Assembly: GCA_963971575.1 (NCBI GenBank)
Contig: OZ020625.1
Coordinates: forward strand, 27,813,753 to 27,877,752
DNA length: 64,000 nt
From: Liopterus haemorrhoidalis
Lineage: Eukaryota > Arthropoda > Insecta > Coleoptera > Dytiscidae
Reading direction: 5' to 3'
This document shows positions 22,167 through 32,256 of this stretch, piece by piece. A model generated the notes under the pieces. It made no database searches, had not been told where the DNA came from, and was given only the letters and a program-made list of their open reading frames with translations. The position numbers were made by a program, and so were the translations under genes. Positions within the stretch are counted from its first letter, which is position 1. Each line of letters opens with the position of its first letter.

Positions 22167-22515
22167 GTGTTTGTTTGAAACGGGGCACCCCGAAAATCTC
22201 CTTTATTTGTAAAGATACAAAAAATCTTCAGAACAAAAGTTAAACTAGACTAAAAGGCCCATCTAAAGGTTATTATAAGAATTCTGAGGCACTTCCGGTT
22301 TCACCGGAAATGATGTCAACTTTTGATCTAGCATAGGGAATCGATAATTTAATATTTTTTTCCTAAAAGTACATTAAATTAGCTTTACAATGACACCAAA
22401 AAGTCATATTTTTATGTTAACCATTTCAAAATGGCGACCATTTATTTACAAAATAATAATCAACATAAGTTTTACAAAGTTGAACGTAGCAAGCTTTGAA
22501 AACAATAAAAAAAGA
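22167..22515 (+). mobile_element. 5' end of DD41D mariner family M3
   Basis: Starts ACAGGTGTTTGTTTGAAACG and runs through GTTTCACCGGAAATGATG, ATGGCGACCATTTATTTAC and TACGTTC-type sequence (GTTGAACGTAGCAAGC). It matches the complement of 42940-43290 almost base for base, then ends abruptly. One-ended relic. Confidence 0.75.
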
Positions 22516-23013
22516 AACAAAATATCTCTAAAATAAACTGTTATAACTAGTAATTATATGAAATAACATGAAATAAATTAAATTTTAATTTTTCAATTAA
22601 ATGTTTTATAAATAACAAGAGTTTAATAGTTTTTTTTTTTTTTTTGAGGGTACTCTTATAAGGGCGATGGAAGAGTTTTTATTAAGAATGAGAAAATGTG
22701 TGGACAATGGTGGTTTTATCGAACATTTGTATTTTTTTTTTTTTGTAAAGTAATTGTAAAAAGTAATAGTTTTTTTTTTCTAAATAGTCTAATCGTTAGG
22801 CGGTACAGCGGGGTACTGGTTGGTTAACAATACTGTTGATTCAAAAATACATTTGTGCTTAGTTGAAGTACATATTAAATTGTGTTTTGATTATTTGTTA
22901 TTTGTATATTATTGTATTGATTATATTAAATATTAACATCGAAACTTTCCTTCAATGTTGTCTTTTACTACAGCCCTCGTTATTTATTTAAAAAAAAAAT
23001 CAATTTGTCATTT
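22516..23013. other. Intergenic, unassigned
   Basis: AT-rich with several long T-runs. No repeat partner seen. Confidence 0.35.
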
Positions 23014-23932
23014 TAATCCAGGAAATTAGTCTTCAAAATAGTGGTTTTGGAGAAACTTTTGTGGGAATTTGCAAAAAAATATTTTTTTGCAAATATTTCC
23101 TTTCCATTGCAAAATTCGAACAAAATATGTTTATATTGAATTAAAGAGAGATAAATTCCCTATAATTTAACTCTCATATGTTTTTTTGTGGGATGAACCG
23201 TTTCGCAGCTAGAGCGCCGCAAAGTTGGTCATTTTTGCGATCTCTTAAGTGGGAAACAGAATGCAACGAGTTTGACGGCGCGTTGACGCCGTTGGACGGC
23301 GCAAACTGTCAGCGCAAAGTTAAAAGCAAGGCTGTACTATGCAAGTGCACAGAATGAACAACGTCCTACGTCGTTCGAACGCCGTTGATACTGAATGTTC
23401 GTCAACTTCCAACTTTTGACGCCGTTGAACGTTGACGCAGAACACCTAACCTCAGTTTTTACTGAATGGTAAAGTGTTTGTATGTATAAATAACTTGCAT
23501 ACAACATAAATATCATCACACACAAGTCTGCATCATCCATTATACTTTTAATAAAAGAAAGCGCACGTATAAACACAGATATAGGTTGTCAAGTGACACT
23601 TGACGGCGTTAAAAATAATTGCATTGTGGGCAGGCGAAAATTCAACGGCGTTCTCAGCAACGCCGTCGCAAATGACGGCGCGCTGATGGCGTAGCGCGCT
23701 GTGCATTCTGTTCCAGGCTTTAAAAAATGTTGCTGCGAAACTATTCATCTCACAAAAAAACTTATGAGAGCTAAATTAAAGAGAATTTATCTCTCTTTAA
23801 TTTAGTATAGATATATTTTTTCGAATTTTGCGCTGGAACGGAGATATTTGCAAAAACAAATTTTTTGTACGTTTTTCGATGTGCGGACAAATTCCCACAA
23901 AATTTTCTTTCGAAAACTTATTTCTTGGACTA
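23014..23932. mobile_element. Large foldback element with Harbinger MITE in its loop
   Basis: Arms of about 190 bases (23018-23210 and 23740-23928) are inverted copies: CCAGGAAATTAG / CTTATTTCTTGG, TTGTGGGAATTTG, AATTAAAGAGAGATAAATTC, TTTTTTTGTGGGATGAA. The loop contains the Harbinger MITE 23248-23719. The right arm abuts the polyadenylation signal of gene D. Confidence 0.75.
23248..23719 (-). mobile_element. Harbinger MITE, copy 1 (TTA target site)
   Basis: Ends AGTGGGAAACAGAATGCA and GTGCATTCTGTTCCAGGCT with TTA at 23245-23247 and 23720-23722. GC-richer than its surroundings, with many GACGGCG / CGCCGT motifs. A short frame beginning MDDADLCVM on the minus strand may be the relic start of a transposase. 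Confidence 0.85.
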
Positions 23933-23936
23933 TATT

Positions 23937-23942
23937 TTTATT
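23937..23942 (-). terminator. Polyadenylation signal of gene D
   Basis: AATAAA on the minus strand, about 16 bases after the gene D stop codon. The cleavage site would fall inside the foldback element arm. Confidence 0.6.
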
Positions 23943-23957
23943 TGAAAATACATCACA

Positions 23958-24220
23958 TTATGTAGTACATCTACTATGGGTATTTGACGTTGGTTCTCTA
24001 TAGTTTTCTGGATCGTTTCTAAGACATCCACTTCTTCGGTAAAATGAGTTTTTGATAACTTGTTTTCTTCCACGCCTGACTTCATCCGCCATTTGCTTTT
24101 GCAATGCCCGTATTTTCCAACCGTAGATAAAATTGGAACATTCTGGGAAATAATACCTTTCATCTGGACTAATAGTGTATCTAGCTTTTAGATATTTGAA
24201 TCTACCCATTTTTTCCATAT
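23958..24220 (-). CDS. Gene D exon 2
   Basis: 88 codons including the split first one, ending in TAA at 23958-23960. Two alternative frames overlap, but only this one continues exon 1 across a proper acceptor. Confidence 0.72.
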
Positions 24221-25741
24221 CTAAAAACAATAAAAATATAGTGGATATCGTTTATAACGACGTTGAAGGGACCAATGAAATTCGGTCGTTATAACCCTAA
24301 GTCGCTATATCCAAATACTATAAATACAATGTTGAAAAATATGTACATTTTATTTTTGTTGGAAAAGAGTACATTTACATGAGTGCAAGAAGCTTAAGCA
24401 ACAAAAACAATATTCAAGTGTTACAAAACAAACAAAAAATTATGTGAAGTGACATTTCAGGGTTTTGCAGGTATTTAGTAACTGAATGATGATATTTTGG
24501 GAGGCCAAAACAAATTTTATGTCAAAATATTTTTTTATGAATTTTAATTCGAATGCCTAATACCATTATTTAAGTTTCTAAATATGTACAGTATTTTTTT
24601 TTATATAGCAAGATTCATTAAGATTTTGAAAATTGCGCCTATGGCTTCCATTGGTTGCTTAAATCATAAGCCCCGCCCTCTGATTTCGTATACATTCAAA
24701 CATAGAATTAAATTATAATTTCAACACTTCCCACTCGTTATTAAATTTACAGAAAAATTAAAATTGACAGGAATAGAACTCTAGTTTGCAAATTACAAAT
24801 AAAAGACGAAACGCACAACGCTACGAACGCCTACTTATCTACTATGTTACATAGTGAATTAAATATTTAACATATTTTAGTTAAAAACACAATACCATTA
24901 TTTAAGTTTCTAAATATGTGCAGTATTTTATTTATACAGCAAGGTTCAGTAAGATTTTTAAAATTGCGCCTATGGCTTCCATTGGTTGCTTATATCATAA
25001 GTCCCGCCCTCTGATTTCGTCAAACAGAATTAAATTATAATTTCAACACTTCACACTGGTTATTAAATTTACGCTTTTAAAAAATAAATGCAACATTTAC
25101 CAAAATATAACTAGAATTTTGACAAAATAATTTAAACAAAATAAAAATGCAAAAAAAAAACAGAAAAAAATAAAATTAACAGGATTCGAACTCTGCAACG
25201 TTCGCACTGCAAATTACAAAGTGCATCACAAAACCAACTGAGCTACCAGAGTTACTGATCTGGAGTGTTACATAGCGAATTAAATATTTAACATATTTTA
25301 GTTAAAAACACAAAAAATGCGTTATTTTCCGAAAACATAATCTGCTCAAAAATTCCTGTTGTACTATTCCAGTTCACACCAATGTACATTAATTAGAATT
25401 TAGAATTTTTTCAGATTTTTAGTTTAAACCATCTGGGCTACAGGGTGTGGGACAAATTTTTTTTTTGCACAATTTTGGCACAAATCGCGTCAAAATTTTT
25501 TTTTTTTTGCAAAAATAAAATTTTGATCGTTAATCCGCGTACTAAAAGCTTTCATTTGATACCTTACTAAGAATTTTAAAAAAATTTTTTTTTTTTTTTC
25601 GTTGAGGCCATATTTGTGTATATTTTTAGGGGGATGTGTTTTTTAAATGTTTTAATATTTTTCCTATGTGCGGGTCAAAGAGTTTTATAAGCATGCCAAA
25701 TTTCAACTATCTAGATTTAGCCGTTTGGCTATTTTTACCGA

Positions 25742-25798
<57 letters not shown>

Positions 25799-26811
25799 AA
25801 GACAGACAGATTGACAGACAGACAGTCAGACGACAAAATGACAGTATAAGAGTTTTTTAGTCATACTAAACCCTAAAAATTTATGTGAAGTGTGAATTTT
25901 CACACATTGCAGGCTTTCGCAGGTATATAATAAGTGAAGGTGGCATGCTGAGTGTGTAGAACAAATTTTGCTTTGTAGTAATCACGGCAAAATGAACGAT
26001 ATTTTTTAAATAATTTATCGTCTGTTAAGCCTGGAACAGAATGCACAGCGCGCTACAGCGTCAGCGCGGCGTCATTTGCGACAGCGTTGCGTAGCGCCGT
26101 TGAGAATTTTCGCCTGCACACAATCATCATTTTTAACGCCGTCAAGTGTCACTTGACAACCTATATCTGTGTTTATACGTGCGCTTTCTTTTATTAAAAG
26201 TATAATGGATGATGAAGACTTGTGTGTGATGTTATTTATGTTGTATGCAAGTTATTTATACATACAAACATTTTACCATTCAGTAAAAACTGAGGTTAGG
26301 TGTTCTGCGTCAACGTTCAACGGCGTCAAAAGTTGGAAGTTGACGAACATTCAGTATCACCGGCGGTCGAACGCCGGAGGACGTTGTTCATTCTGTGCAC
26401 TTGCGTACGACAGCTTGGGTTTAACTTTCTCCTGACAGATAGCGCCGTACGTACGGCGTCAACGCGTCGTAGAACTCGGTGCATTCTGTTTCCCACTTTA
26501 ATCTAACAAGTTTATCTCGTACGTTAAGGGTTACGAGGTTTATCCCTTGTAGCGACTTAACGCAAACTTTCAGAATCCCACTGATTAACAGTGGACTCAC
26601 CATGGTATAAAATTTGCTTGACTTCTTCTGGAACAGGTTTCATAATATTCATGATACAGTGTGGGTCAATATCTGGTAAATCTAGGTCTTCTCCTTTCTT
26701 TTTGAAATGTCTGTCCTTCACCATGTTTCTATATCTTTCCACTCTTAATTTCTCAACCTCTTCCAATACTTCTGGACTTAGAGCCTTTCGAGCTGCTTCT
26801 TTTTCAGCCAT
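23958..26811 (-). CDS. Small two-exon gene D, product not recognised
   Basis: Minus strand, exons 26811-26601 and 24220-23958, 157 aa. Exon 1 starts MAEKEAARK, is charged and probably helical (SPEVLEEVEKLRVERYRNMV), then KKKGEDLDLPDIDPHCIMNI and ends KQILYH before G|GTGAGT. Exon 2 follows TTTTTAG and reads DMEKMGRFKYLKARYTISPD, YYFPECSNFIYGW, then a basic region (KQMADEVRRGRKQVIKN) and …DPENYREPTSNTHSRC. The join is in frame, phase 1; a polyadenylation signal follows. No signal peptide or membrane segment. Tyr/Pro/Arg-rich ending recalls small axonemal proteins, but that is only an impression. A TTTTAG just before the ATG could be an acceptor for a 5' non-coding exon. The 2.4-kb intron holds F1 and a Harbinger MITE. 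Confidence 0.7.
24241..24312. repeat. Short foldback, gene D intron
   Basis: GGATATCGTTTATAACGACG and CGTTATAACCCTAAGTCGCTATATCC-type sequence pair around a short loop. About 20 bases upstream of the exon 2 acceptor. Confidence 0.5.
25180..25255 (-). repeat. tRNA-like cassette in F1 (type 3)
   Basis: On the minus strand: CTGGTAGCTCAGTTGGTTTT is a good A box, AGAGTTCGAATCC a good B box. No acceptor-stem pairing or CCA context, so a tRNA relic, not a gene. At the same place, other F1 copies have unrelated tRNA-like sequence. Confidence 0.6.
25740..25835. repeat. (GACA)n microsatellite in F1
   Basis: About 24 near-perfect GACA units, the reverse-strand view of the GTCT run present in every F1 copy. 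Confidence 0.9.
25881..25935 (-). repeat. Second F1 3' end, tandem to the first
   Basis: TGTGAAGTGTGAATTTTCACAC then GCAGGCTTTCGCAGGTATAT: an F1 3' terminus directly abutting the 5' end of the full copy, same orientation. Tandem head-to-tail junctions are common in Helitron-type elements. Confidence 0.55.
26038..26497 (+). mobile_element. Harbinger MITE, copy 2, gene D intron
   Basis: Ends AGCCTGGAACAGAATGCAC and GTGCATTCTGTTTCCCACT with TTA at 26035-26037 and 26498-26500. Inverted relative to 23248-23719. Contains a 50-codon frame starting MDDEDLCVMLFMLYASYLY. Confidence 0.88.
26601..26811 (-). CDS. Gene D exon 1
   Basis: 70 codons plus one base from ATG at 26811-26809 to the donor G|GTGAGT. 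Context GAAATGG around the start is good. Confidence 0.72.
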
Positions 26812-26836
26812 TTCTATTAATCTAAAACATATAGTT

Positions 26837-26845
26837 CTTTATATA
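26837..26845 (-). promoter_or_regulatory. Possible TATA box of gene D
   Basis: TATATAAAG on the minus strand, only 34 bases before the ATG, which would leave a very short 5' leader. Competes with the idea that TTTTAG at about 26822 is a splice acceptor. Confidence 0.3.
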
Positions 26846-29040
26846 CCGTCTGTGTAACGAAACATAGCAGTTTAACATGGAATTTTAGATGGGAAGTGCG
26901 AAAATTGGCTCTCCTGTACATTTTAGAGCAAAAATACTAGAATAAATAAAATTAGTGTTTATTTTTAAGAAGTCTAAATTTGATGCCATAGAATGTCTGT
27001 AACACCATGTATTTGGAAAATAAGGTATAACTAGGGAATAGGTATCTACGCAACTGCACATGTGTCACACCGCGTCATACCACACATGATTTGTTCAATG
27101 TACGGTGATTCTAAACAGGTGGCATTGTTATGTTAGTGTGAGTTTGTTTTGTCATTAAACTAGAAGATGGGTAGCTCGCTTCGCTCGGCTTCTTCTAACC
27201 AAACCCTTACTAAAGTCCATTTACCGTAACTTGGAAATGAAAAAACTGTCAAAAAAAGTTAGGTTATATCGAACAACTTGTAAAAATATATTGAAAACCT
27301 ATATTTCCTATGGAGGAAAGGAATTAATGTAAATTATGATGCACAGCAGTTCTTTCTAACCGATTTGTCGCGAAATTTATGGTTTATATTATATTAAGTG
27401 TGTAATGTAGTATTTAAAAAAATAATAAATTTTAGTGTATAAGAATCATCAGAAATATTTGTTTTTAGAAATGTGTCGTGTTCTTTTAATACTTTTTATA
27501 CAATTTACTTTAATATTTCGCCTGGTGTCACATTGACACAGCGGGTTCGGGAAGCAAACACGGAGTGTTCCGAGTCACACTGCTTACCTCCTGACCGCTC
27601 GAATAAACGCGTTTAGACCTTTTCTCGAACGTTCCGAGCTTGCTTCCTGAACTCACTAAATGATATCGGAAAACAATAATAAAGAGTCAAAATTTTTATT
27701 ATTCGCATAGAAATTTTTGAATTTCAGATGTTAGATACAATTTTTTTTCGAACAATGAATATTCAAATATTATTTCCAGTCAAACAGTTTATTGCCGTTA
27801 GCTGCAAGTGTAAATTTCCTGAGTACGCTAAAATTACTTTTCGTTTGCATCTGATGATAATAAACTGTTCTACGTAACAGACCTGTAGGTTAAAATTACA
27901 AAAAAAAAAACGTAACAAATGTTAATAGAACATATTTTATTAATCATATATAATATTTGTTTATCGACCAAGATACAAAATTAAATATTGTTTTTGTTCA
28001 CTTACATTACAAATTATAAAACCTTTTAAAATATGCAAACACAATATACAGATAAAAGTACGTTATAGAAATATCACCCATCATATTTGATATCTATTAC
28101 TCTTTTATGAGTTTTAAAAAACCCTTAAATTTTAGTCTTAATCACTCTGTTAGAAATGGTAGTTTACCAAGGTACCCCTTTCATGTAATTTTATATTAAT
28201 AGTGTCGACAGTAGCATGCTCTCCTAAAATCAAATTAATTATCTTTCAAAATAATTAATAAGAGACAAAACCATCCTTTGAGCACGGCTAGTAAGAGCTT
28301 TGGGCATTTTTATTATAATTAAATTTAAAAAAAATAAAATATAACCTCACTGTTAATTGTAAGTACCTAAACGTCAACCTGACAAATAACGATTGAATAA
28401 TTGAACCAATTTTAAACTGACAACATTGGAAAAATGTACCAACATTAAATAAATAAATGTGCTCACTGAGTTATGGATTGATGTTGATTAAAACATATCA
28501 TAACGTTGGTACTTAAATTAACCAAGTGTGACGTCATCTCATATTTATTGTGAATGGAGTTAACCTAACCTATCCTAAGATAGTGTTTTGTCATTAAACT
28601 AAAAGATGGGTAACTCGCTCCGCTCGGTTTTAGATTTTTACTAACTAAACCTAACCTAATTATCTTGTTTTTAGGTGCAAAAATCTGCACCAACGTTGGT
28701 CAAATCATTTGCTGAGGGATTTTACCTTTGTTGGTTTCTTGTAAACCATTGTAACCTCTGCATATCTTCTTTGACACTTTGTTCTTTCCAAAATTTTTCT
28801 TTTTTTGGGGGCATCCCCCTCCCAGGCTCTGGCTTTTTTGTCGTCATTTTTACCAAAATTTACTTTCAAAAATAAACTAGAATTTGAAACTAAAAAAGAA
28901 AATCTTACAAAAAATTTGTCAAGTTTTGACGGGTAAAGTCAAATTATTTTTGATTACTATAGTTACTAAAATTGGTTTACACTATACCTGGAAATACCGG
29001 TTGGAAAATTTAAATTAGTTTTATTTTAAGACGTTATATT
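26846..29040. other. Intergenic between gene D and the hAT-type element
   Basis: Mostly unassigned. A 43-base direct repeat (GTCATTAAACTARAAGATGG, ACTCGCTYCGCTCGG) occurs at 27149-27191 and 28586-28628. A foldback with GTTCGGGAAGCAA / TTGCTTCCTGAAC spans 27545-27656. No family-like frames. Confidence 0.5.
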
Positions 29041-29484
29041 CAGGGTCGTTCCTAGGTTATTGTTTGCCCGGGGTTATGGCGCCCCGAAGCAAAGATTAAT
29101 TCGGCGCCCTTAAAAAAAAAAGTTGACCAGAAATTTGTTTGTTCTATAAAAAAAAAGAAGTTACCCAGAAATTCGCTTGTTCTCTAAAAAAAAGAAGTCA
29201 ACCAAAAGTTTTTTTTTAAATGGTTAAATTTAAATTTTTTTAATATCTCTTAAAAAAGTCAACCAGAATTTTGTTTGTTCTCCCGCCCCTATTTGCCAAT
29301 ATTTTCCTCTCCTAAGGCCTGCCACCGGGGTTCAGTGCACCCCTAACACCCCCGCTTGGCGCGGCCCTGTATTGACATAATATATTTTCATTAGAAATTA
29401 TGAAACAGGTAATAATAAAATACTTAAGTGCTTATAAGTATTACATTTTATTTTTAAGTGTAAATAGTACGCATACATATAATA

Positions 29485-29800
29485 ATACGGTGAATTTCTT
29501 TTATCGTGCAGCATTGAAATTATTATAATGCATGGTTTCCCTAGTAACGATAAACTATTTTGACAGCAAGTTGCCCTCCTTTTATTTTGCAACATGGGGA
29601 TAAATATTCATTGAAAAGGCTAAACATTTTTTATTGAAAATACAATTATTTAATACAAAAATAACAACAAAAAAATCATCTAAATTAAATGTTCAAAAAC
29701 CACCATTAACTTGTAAACATAAGGCGATCATAAAAAAATATTTAAAACATTTATTATTAGCCCTTGTGGGGTATCAGTAGTAATAAAGTGGAAATTGGAA
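29485..29800 (-). mobile_element. Diverged 3' end of mariner family M3
   Basis: Shares with 41880-42170 the strings GACAGCAA, TTTTTATTGAAAATACAA, AAATGTTCAAAA and GGCGATCATAAAAA in the same order. Too decayed for a reading frame. Confidence 0.5.
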
Positions 29801-30249
29801 TATTCGCTATTTTGAGATACACCATATTAGCAAATCACCATCGATATATAGCACGAATTGATCTGAACTAATTCACTGATTTTATGCAACTGAATTCTAA
29901 GTTTTATACGTCACACAAGCGATACGAATAAGCACTAGTTTTATGCGTATAGGTACCAGGAGCACCGAAAATAAAAATGACGCTCCGTTTTTAAAAAATT
30001 TAAATTTCTTTGTGAAGATGAAAATTGTCGAAGACTTTTGGTTTAGCTCGCCAGTATAAAAACGGCGCCGCTCAATCGATCGTTGCGATGGCGCCCCTTG
30101 ATCGTGGCGCCCTGATGCGACGCATCCTTTGTATCGATTGTGGAGCCGGCATTGCTTTGGTTTATGACTTTAAGATTGTAGTTTATGGCGTAACTGTTAA
30201 AACGAAACTAGCGCAAATTAAAGTTTTATTCACTTGTGATTATAATATA

Positions 30250-31529
30250 CAAGGTGTCTCAAAAGAAATTTTATATTTATTTAGCTTACTGCGTGAACGC
30301 AACGTATACGAGGGGCGCGGGGGTTATGTCAATCGGTAGCCTGGCTGTTGGGAATTCCGTCGCTATGGAGCGTTTCTCGGGAGCAGACCGCGCGTTATGC
30401 GTGCGAGAGTTTTACAAAAACGGTGATTCGGCGACTGTAGCGCGTAGAAAATTCTGCAGTATTCGAGGTTTTCGCCACTTAAATGATGCGCCAAGCATTC
30501 CTCTCATTCGACATTGGGTTAAAAAGTTTGAAGAGACTGGTACAACGCTGGATAAATCAAAATCCGGGCGACCTAGGTCATCAAGAACGGTAGGAAACGT
30601 GGAGAATGTTAATCAGTCTGTTCGTGACGACCCGAACCTTTCAATTCGGAAGCGCGCAAGTGCTTTAAATGTGCATAGATCATCATTACATCGCATTATG
30701 CACAAAGACCTAAAGCTGCACCCCTACAAAATTCAATTGGTGCAAGAATTAAAGCCCCAAGATGCCAGTCAGAGGCTTAATTTCGTAAATCAGGTGATTG
30801 AGCGATTTTCAACGTTTACCAACATTTTGTTTTCGGATGAAGCTCATTTTCATCTTAATGGCCACGTAAATAAGCAGAACTGCCACTACTGGAGTGCAAC
30901 GAATCCGAAACGCAAACATCAGAAACCCCTACATTCGCCTAAAGTGACCGTATGCCCTTACTTTTTTGAAGACGAAAGGGGGCGTGCAGTTACAGTGAAT
31001 TCAGAGCGTTATGTGGAGATGTTAGACAACTTCTTGGTACCTGAACTGCAAAACTTTTCTGGCTATAACCAAAGAACATGGTTCCAACAGGACGGAGCAA
31101 CTTCACACACGTCCAATATGTCTCTGCCACGTGTTCGTGATATTTTCTCAGGCAAATTGATCTCCCGGAGAGGTGACATAAATTGGCCTCCACGCAGTCC
31201 AGATTTAACCCCTATGGACTTTTTCCTATGGGGTTATCTTAAATCTAAAGTTTACGCCAATAAACCGACTTCACTGGCGCATTTGAAAGAAAATATCCGT
31301 CACGAAATGGCAGCCATCCCTGAGTCCACCTGCCGAGACGTCATAAGTAATTTTACTGTTCGATTAAATGAGTGCCGAGAACGCGAGGGTCTACATTTAG
31401 ACGATATTATTTTTAAGAAATAAATCCCCAAAAAGTGTATTTTAATAATTAATAAACATTTTTTCTATATACGGCTTACTTTTTTTTTAATCGATCCACT
31501 AAATATAAAATTTCTTTTGAGACACCTTG
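30250..31529 (+). mobile_element. DD41D mariner family M2, copy 1
   Basis: Perfect 30-base inverted ends starting CAAGGTGTCTCAAAAGAAAT, flanked by TA at 30248-30249 and 31530-31531. Carries one open transposase frame (30326-31423) with an internal in-frame deletion. Copies 2-4 are at 38261, 46017 and 50173. Confidence 0.95.
30326..31423 (+). CDS. Tc1/mariner DD41D transposase, 10-codon deletion
   Basis: 365 aa from ATG 30326 (MSIGSLAVGNS); an inner ATG at 30365 starts MERFSGADRALC. Two helix-turn-helix regions (about residues 20-70 and 90-150: RKFCSIRGFRHL, GRPRSSRTV, RKRASALNVHRSSLHR), then the DDE core: Asp in FSDEAHFHLNG, Asp in WFQQDGATSH and third Asp in RSPDLTPMDFF. There are 41 residues between the second and third Asp. 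Compared with copies 2 and 3 it lacks 30 bases (10 residues containing WAAMSARG) at about 30953, between the first and second Asp. The frame is open but the enzyme is probably inactive. Confidence 0.9.
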   Translation: MSIGSLAVGNSVAMERFSGADRALCVREFYKNGDSATVARRKFCSIRGFRHLNDAPSIPLIRHWVKKFEETGTTLDKSKSGRPRSSRTVGNVENVNQSVRDDPNLSIRKRASALNVHRSSLHRIMHKDLKLHPYKIQLVQELKPQDASQRLNFVNQVIERFSTFTNILFSDEAHFHLNGHVNKQNCHYWSATNPKRKHQKPLHSPKVTVCPYFFEDERGRAVTVNSERYVEMLDNFLVPELQNFSGYNQRTWFQQDGATSHTSNMSLPRVRDIFSGKLISRRGDINWPPRSPDLTPMDFFLWGYLKSKVYANKPTSLAHLKENIRHEMAAIPESTCRDVISNFTVRLNECREREGLHLDDIIFKK

Positions 31530-31787
31530 TATCTATATGAGTAGACTTGTTTAAAATATAATTCTATCAGATTTTTGGCGTGTCGGCAGATTTTTAATTA
31601 TAAAAGTGTTCTGAAAGGTAATTTCGGCGCGCTTTAGCGCAAGGCGCCCCGATGCGACGCATCCTTTGCTTACCGTGTGGAGCCGGCACTGGTTGCTAAT
31701 ACAAGTTATCGTTATAATAAATATTTTTTCTAAAAATTATATCATAAATTTGGGGCACCTTTTCCACCTTCTCCAGGAATGGCCCTG

Positions 31788-32015
31788 TTTATATTATTAG
31801 ATAAAAACCGTACATGTATTATTACCAAATATAGAAATTATATATCCCAACCCGAAACATTATTTTACAATAAGTATATATTTATAGTAATATCGAACAT
31901 ACAAATTTTTCTAATATTATGTAATTTCCAAATTTTTTAAGAGAATTACTATTTGTGTTGCTTTATATATATTTAGGGAAGAAAATATTATTTTCATTTA
32001 GTGAAAGGTAGTAAA
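31788..32015 (+). promoter_or_regulatory. 5' region of gene B
   Basis: Short unique stretch. TTTATATATATTTAG at 31962-31975 may be a TATA box about 50 bases before the ATG, or part of an acceptor. Weak, because the region is AT-rich. Confidence 0.3.
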
Positions 32016-32160
32016 ATGGAAGTATTAAGAATATTTTTGCTATTGATTTTTGTTGGTAAAATTTTAGCAGAAAAAAATTTAGAAATAAATTTAATAGAAC
32101 AAGTTTTGCAACAACACTCTGAACCTAGTACTGTTACTGGTTTTTTATGTTGGGAAAAGG
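32016..32160 (+). CDS. Gene B exon 1: signal peptide
   Basis: Start ATG in GTAAAATGG; hydrophobic leader, then EKNLEINLIEQVLQQHSEP… GFLCWEKG. Donor G|GTAAGA, phase 1. Confidence 0.9.
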
Positions 32161-32218
32161 GTAAGATTTTTAGGGTTTTGTAGGTATGACCAAAAAACCC
32201 TTATACCGTCATTTTGTC

Positions 32219-32256
<38 letters not shown>

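Larger units (their letters stand above)
24435..25880 (-). mobile_element. F1 Helentron-like element, gene D intron
   Basis: Minus orientation, hence sense to gene D. 5' end at about 25876 (complement of TTTTTAGGGTTTAGTATGAC), GACA microsatellite at 25740-25835, 3' hairpin end at about 24441-24480. The 3' half is partly duplicated in tandem (24567-24755 and 24888-25075 are alike). It carries a tRNA-like cassette of its own type. Confidence 0.75.
29041..31787. mobile_element. hAT-type composite element, 2.7 kb
   Basis: Left end CAGGGTCGTTCCTAGG, right end CCAGGAATGGCCCTG (inverse CAGGGCCATTCCTGG). Flanking 8 bases GTTATATT (29033) and TTTATATT (31788) differ at one position, so a hAT target duplication is likely. 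Two blocks of GGCGCCCYGATGCGACGCATC lie inside (30098, 31645). It hosts a nested DD41D mariner (30250-31529) and an older mariner 3' end (about 29485-29800). Confidence 0.6.

Noticed and set aside
28560..28665. AACCTAACCT strings as telomeric TTAGG repeats
   Set aside because: Only two or three irregular units; chance in AT-rich DNA.
30236..30325. Upstream extension of the M2 transposase frame
   Set aside because: It runs into the terminal repeat of the element and beyond; the start at 30326 shared by the copies is more likely.
30990..31193. Antisense frames over M2 copies (also 39033 and 46352)
   Set aside because: Shadows of the transposase on the other strand, repeated because the copies are alike.
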